Below are positions 62,502 through 64,000 of a stretch of DNA of 64,000 nt, piece by piece. How positions within the stretch are numbered: position 1 is the stretch's first letter; each line of letters begins with the position of its first letter. A model generated the notes under the pieces. That model saw nothing but the letters and a program-made list of their open reading frames with translations, was not told where the DNA came from and did not search any database. Source of the DNA: Streptomyces flaveolus (GTDB taxonomy: Bacteria; Actinomycetota; Actinomycetes; Streptomycetales; Streptomycetaceae); NCBI RefSeq assembly GCF_000716535.1, contig NZ_JNWV01000037.1, positions 186,001 through 250,000 of the forward strand. The letters are read 5' to 3'. Position numbers and translations under genes: made by a program.

Positions 62502-62834
62502 ATGCCGAAACTGCCGTACATCCTGCACATCACCGAGCGCTCCCTGTGGGAGGCGGCGCGCGAGCGCGGCGCCTATGAGATGTCCACCCGGGGCCGCACC
62601 CTCCAGGAGGAAGGCTTCATCCACTGCTCCACCCGCGAGCAGCTCCCGCGCGTCGCCGACTTCCTCTACGGCGGCTACGACGGCCCGGACGAGCTGGTCG
62701 TGCTGGTCGTGGATCCGGCGCGGGTGGGGGTGCCGGTGAGGTACGAGTCCGTCGAGCCGGGCGGGGAGGAGTTCCCGCACGTGTACGGGCCGGTGCCGGT
62801 CGAGGCGGTGGTGGACGTGGAGTCCTGGGGCTGA
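62502..62834 (+). CDS. DUF952 family protein
   Basis: A 110-aa protein of the DUF952 family, recognisable by LPYILHITERSLWEAA at the N-terminus, GFIHCSTREQLPRVADF in the middle, and FPHVYGPVPVEAVVDV at the end. The fold is related to ADP-ribose-like binding domains and the function is unknown. TAGCGT (62490-62495) is exactly 6 nt before ATG 62502 and there is no ribosome-binding site, the leaderless pattern again. It starts 35 nt after the preceding gene. Confidence 0.9.
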   Translation: MPKLPYILHITERSLWEAARERGAYEMSTRGRTLQEEGFIHCSTREQLPRVADFLYGGYDGPDELVVLVVDPARVGVPVRYESVEPGGEEFPHVYGPVPVEAVVDVESWG

Positions 62835-62879
62835 GCCGGGAGGCAGCGCAGGCAGGCCCCGCACGGTCCCGCGTGGCGG

Positions 62880-63647
62880 CTAGCGGGCGCCGGCGTCCTG
62901 CTCACGCAGACCACCGCCGGCCGGCAGTCCGCCCGTCTCCGGGTCGCGGCCGGTCAGGCAGTACGTCCCGCCGGCCGGGTCGCGCATCACCGTCCAGTGG
63001 GCGCCGTCGCGCACCGCGGCCGCGCCCAGTTCCTCGTGCCGCGCCCGGACGGCGGTGATGTCCGTGCAGGCCAGGTCGAGGTGGGCGGAGGCGGGGCGCT
63101 CCTCGTCGAGCCGCTGGAGCAGCAGCCGTACCGGCAAGCCCGCCGGCGGCCGCAGTACGGCGAACTCCGGCCGGGAGCCGGCCTGCCGCTCCCACCCGGT
63201 CAGCGCGGCCCAGAACGCGGACTCGGCGTCGTACCGGGACGGCGGGATGTCGAGGCACACCTGGTCCAGGCGGCTGCAGGACACCACCGGCGGCCGTACC
63301 GTCTCCCCGTGCCAGGGCACGGCGCAGAACAACTGCCCTGCCGGAGAGCGCAGTACGGCCCAGTCGCTGTGGTCCGCCACGAGATCGGCGCCGAGTCGCC
63401 GGGCGCGTGCCGTCAACTCCCGTACGTCGTCGGCGCACAGGTCGATGTGGGCGCCGCCGTCGCCCTCGGTGACGCCCTGGAGCTTCACGCCGGGGTCCGC
63501 CGCCTCGGGCAGCAGGGTCACGAACTCGCCGTGTTCGCCCCGGAACGCCGAGAGCCGGGTGCCGGTGACGGCCGTCCAGAAGGCACACGCTTCGGCGAGG
63601 CGCGCGGCGGGCCGGTCGGCGAAGGCGTACGTCCAGCGGATGGTCAT
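62880..63647 (-). CDS. two-module VOC (glyoxalase-like) protein
   Basis: A 255-aa protein with two vicinal-oxygen-chelate modules (residues 1-115 and 120-240), shown by ACAFWTAVTGTRL, GAHIDLCADDVREL and DWAVLRSPAGQLFC in the first, and SAFWAALTGWER, HLDLACTDITAVRARHEELG and TVMRDPAGGTYCLTG in the second. Such proteins are glyoxalases, dioxygenases or drug-binding resistance proteins; the ligand is not clear. On the minus strand TAGACT is 6 nt before ATG 63647 without a ribosome-binding site, so it is probably leaderless. Confidence 0.88.
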   Translation of the reverse strand: MTIRWTYAFADRPAARLAEACAFWTAVTGTRLSAFRGEHGEFVTLLPEAADPGVKLQGVTEGDGGAHIDLCADDVRELTARARRLGADLVADHSDWAVLRSPAGQLFCAVPWHGETVRPPVVSCSRLDQVCLDIPPSRYDAESAFWAALTGWERQAGSRPEFAVLRPPAGLPVRLLLQRLDEERPASAHLDLACTDITAVRARHEELGAAAVRDGAHWTVMRDPAGGTYCLTGRDPETGGLPAGGGLREQDAGAR

Positions 63648-63707
63648 CCGGGGAGTCTAGGCGGAGCGGTGTCCGAACAGGGCCACGGGCAGCGGGAGTT
63701 CAGCGGG

Positions 63708-64000
63708 TCAGCCCGTGGGGCGCTCGATGAAGCGGAGCTGGTTGCCGGCCGGGTCCCGGAACGCGCAGTCGCGCACCCCGTACGGCTGGTCCATCGGCTC
63801 CTGGAGGACGTCGGCGCCGGACTCGCGTACCCGCTCGTACAGCGCGTCGCAGTCGGGCGTGGTGAAGATGACACCGCGCAGCAGACCCTTGGCGAGGAGT
63901 TCGTTGAGCGCCTGCTTGTCGGCGGGGGAGGCGTCCGGGCTCGCGTCCGGCGGCTCCAGGACGATCTCCACGTCAGGCTGGAGCGGGGAGCCCAGGGTCA
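63708..64000 (-). CDS. VOC family protein, 5' end outside window
   Basis: The C-terminal 97 codons of a single-module VOC protein whose start lies beyond the right edge. It shows VIFTTPDCDALYERVRESGA, EPMDQPYGVRDCAFRDPAGN and the closing LRFIERP, typical of the glyoxalase/bleomycin-resistance fold with its C-terminal metal-ligand Glu. It runs in the same direction as the two-module VOC gene, 60 nt upstream of it, so the two may be co-transcribed. Confidence 0.85.
   Translation of the reverse strand, partial: TLGSPLQPDVEIVLEPPDASPDASPADKQALNELLAKGLLRGVIFTTPDCDALYERVRESGADVLQEPMDQPYGVRDCAFRDPAGNQLRFIERPTG

Overview
The window is a gene-dense, very GC-rich stretch of chromosome from a Streptomyces species. 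The gene content and order follow the core region of Streptomyces coelicolor from wblC (SCO5190) to eshA (SCO5249). Eleven anchors recognised from their products are collinear with that chromosome: wblC, sigR, rsrA, epi-isozizaene synthase, CYP170A1, nrdA, dasR, nagB, wblE, sigH and eshA. No prophage, transposase, CRISPR array or rRNA was seen. Many genes start with GTG, and several lack a ribosome-binding site but have a TANNNT hexamer 6-7 nt before the start codon, which suggests leaderless mRNAs.

Layout. 1-11.9 kb: wblC with two small genes; a ThiF-like/ABC1-kinase pair; a YgjP-like metallopeptidase; a TerD-AIM24 gene (frameshifted at a C8 run) followed by two AIM24 genes; a DUF2342 zincin/Nudix pair; an SDR; moaE. 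12.2-19.6 kb: a small membrane protein, a Lon-like PDZ protease, a PPA1309 protein, a large UPF0182 membrane protein, and a Sel1-repeat gene flanked by two identical initiator tRNA genes. 19.7-29.5 kb: catR/catA, a CBS protein, hisN, TetR, a zinc-ribbon protein, a Gdx-type SMR transporter, rsgA, aroA, an M50 peptidase, a SRAP protein and an alpha/beta hydrolase. 29.5-35.3 kb: sigR-rsrA with its autoregulatory promoter, an HD-GYP pair whose second member is degenerate, a TPR protein and peptide deformylase.

35.6-43.1 kb: the albaflavenone pair (epi-isozizaene synthase and CYP170A1), then nrdS, a small membrane gene, nrdB and nrdA. nrdAB has a cobalamin riboswitch leader and candidate NrdR boxes. 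43.1-49.2 kb: a GNAT gene, a small ORF broken by a stop, a mctP permease gene with an out-of-frame internal deletion, DUF3311, dasR, nagB and an SDR/TetR pair. The dasABCD sugar-transport genes that lie between dasR and nagB in S. coelicolor are absent, although three DasR (dre) sites remain. 49.5-58.3 kb: a PdtaS-like kinase, wblE, a diacylglycerol-kinase-family protein, a membrane protein, sigH with its anti-sigma gene, a UBP zinc finger, a CPA1 antiporter and a D-cysteine-desulfhydrase-like enzyme. 58.4-64 kb: an amidase, eshA (family 2B encapsulin shell) with a polyprenyl diphosphate synthase as likely cargo, and four small genes, the last cut by the window edge.

Themes: redox and stress control (SigR/RsrA, CatR/CatA, SigH, WblC, WblE), terpenoid chemistry (the EIZS/CYP170 pair and the EshA/prenyl-synthase pair), dNTP supply under B12 control, and aminosugar control by DasR. 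Function calls come from recognising sequence features by eye; no database search was run.
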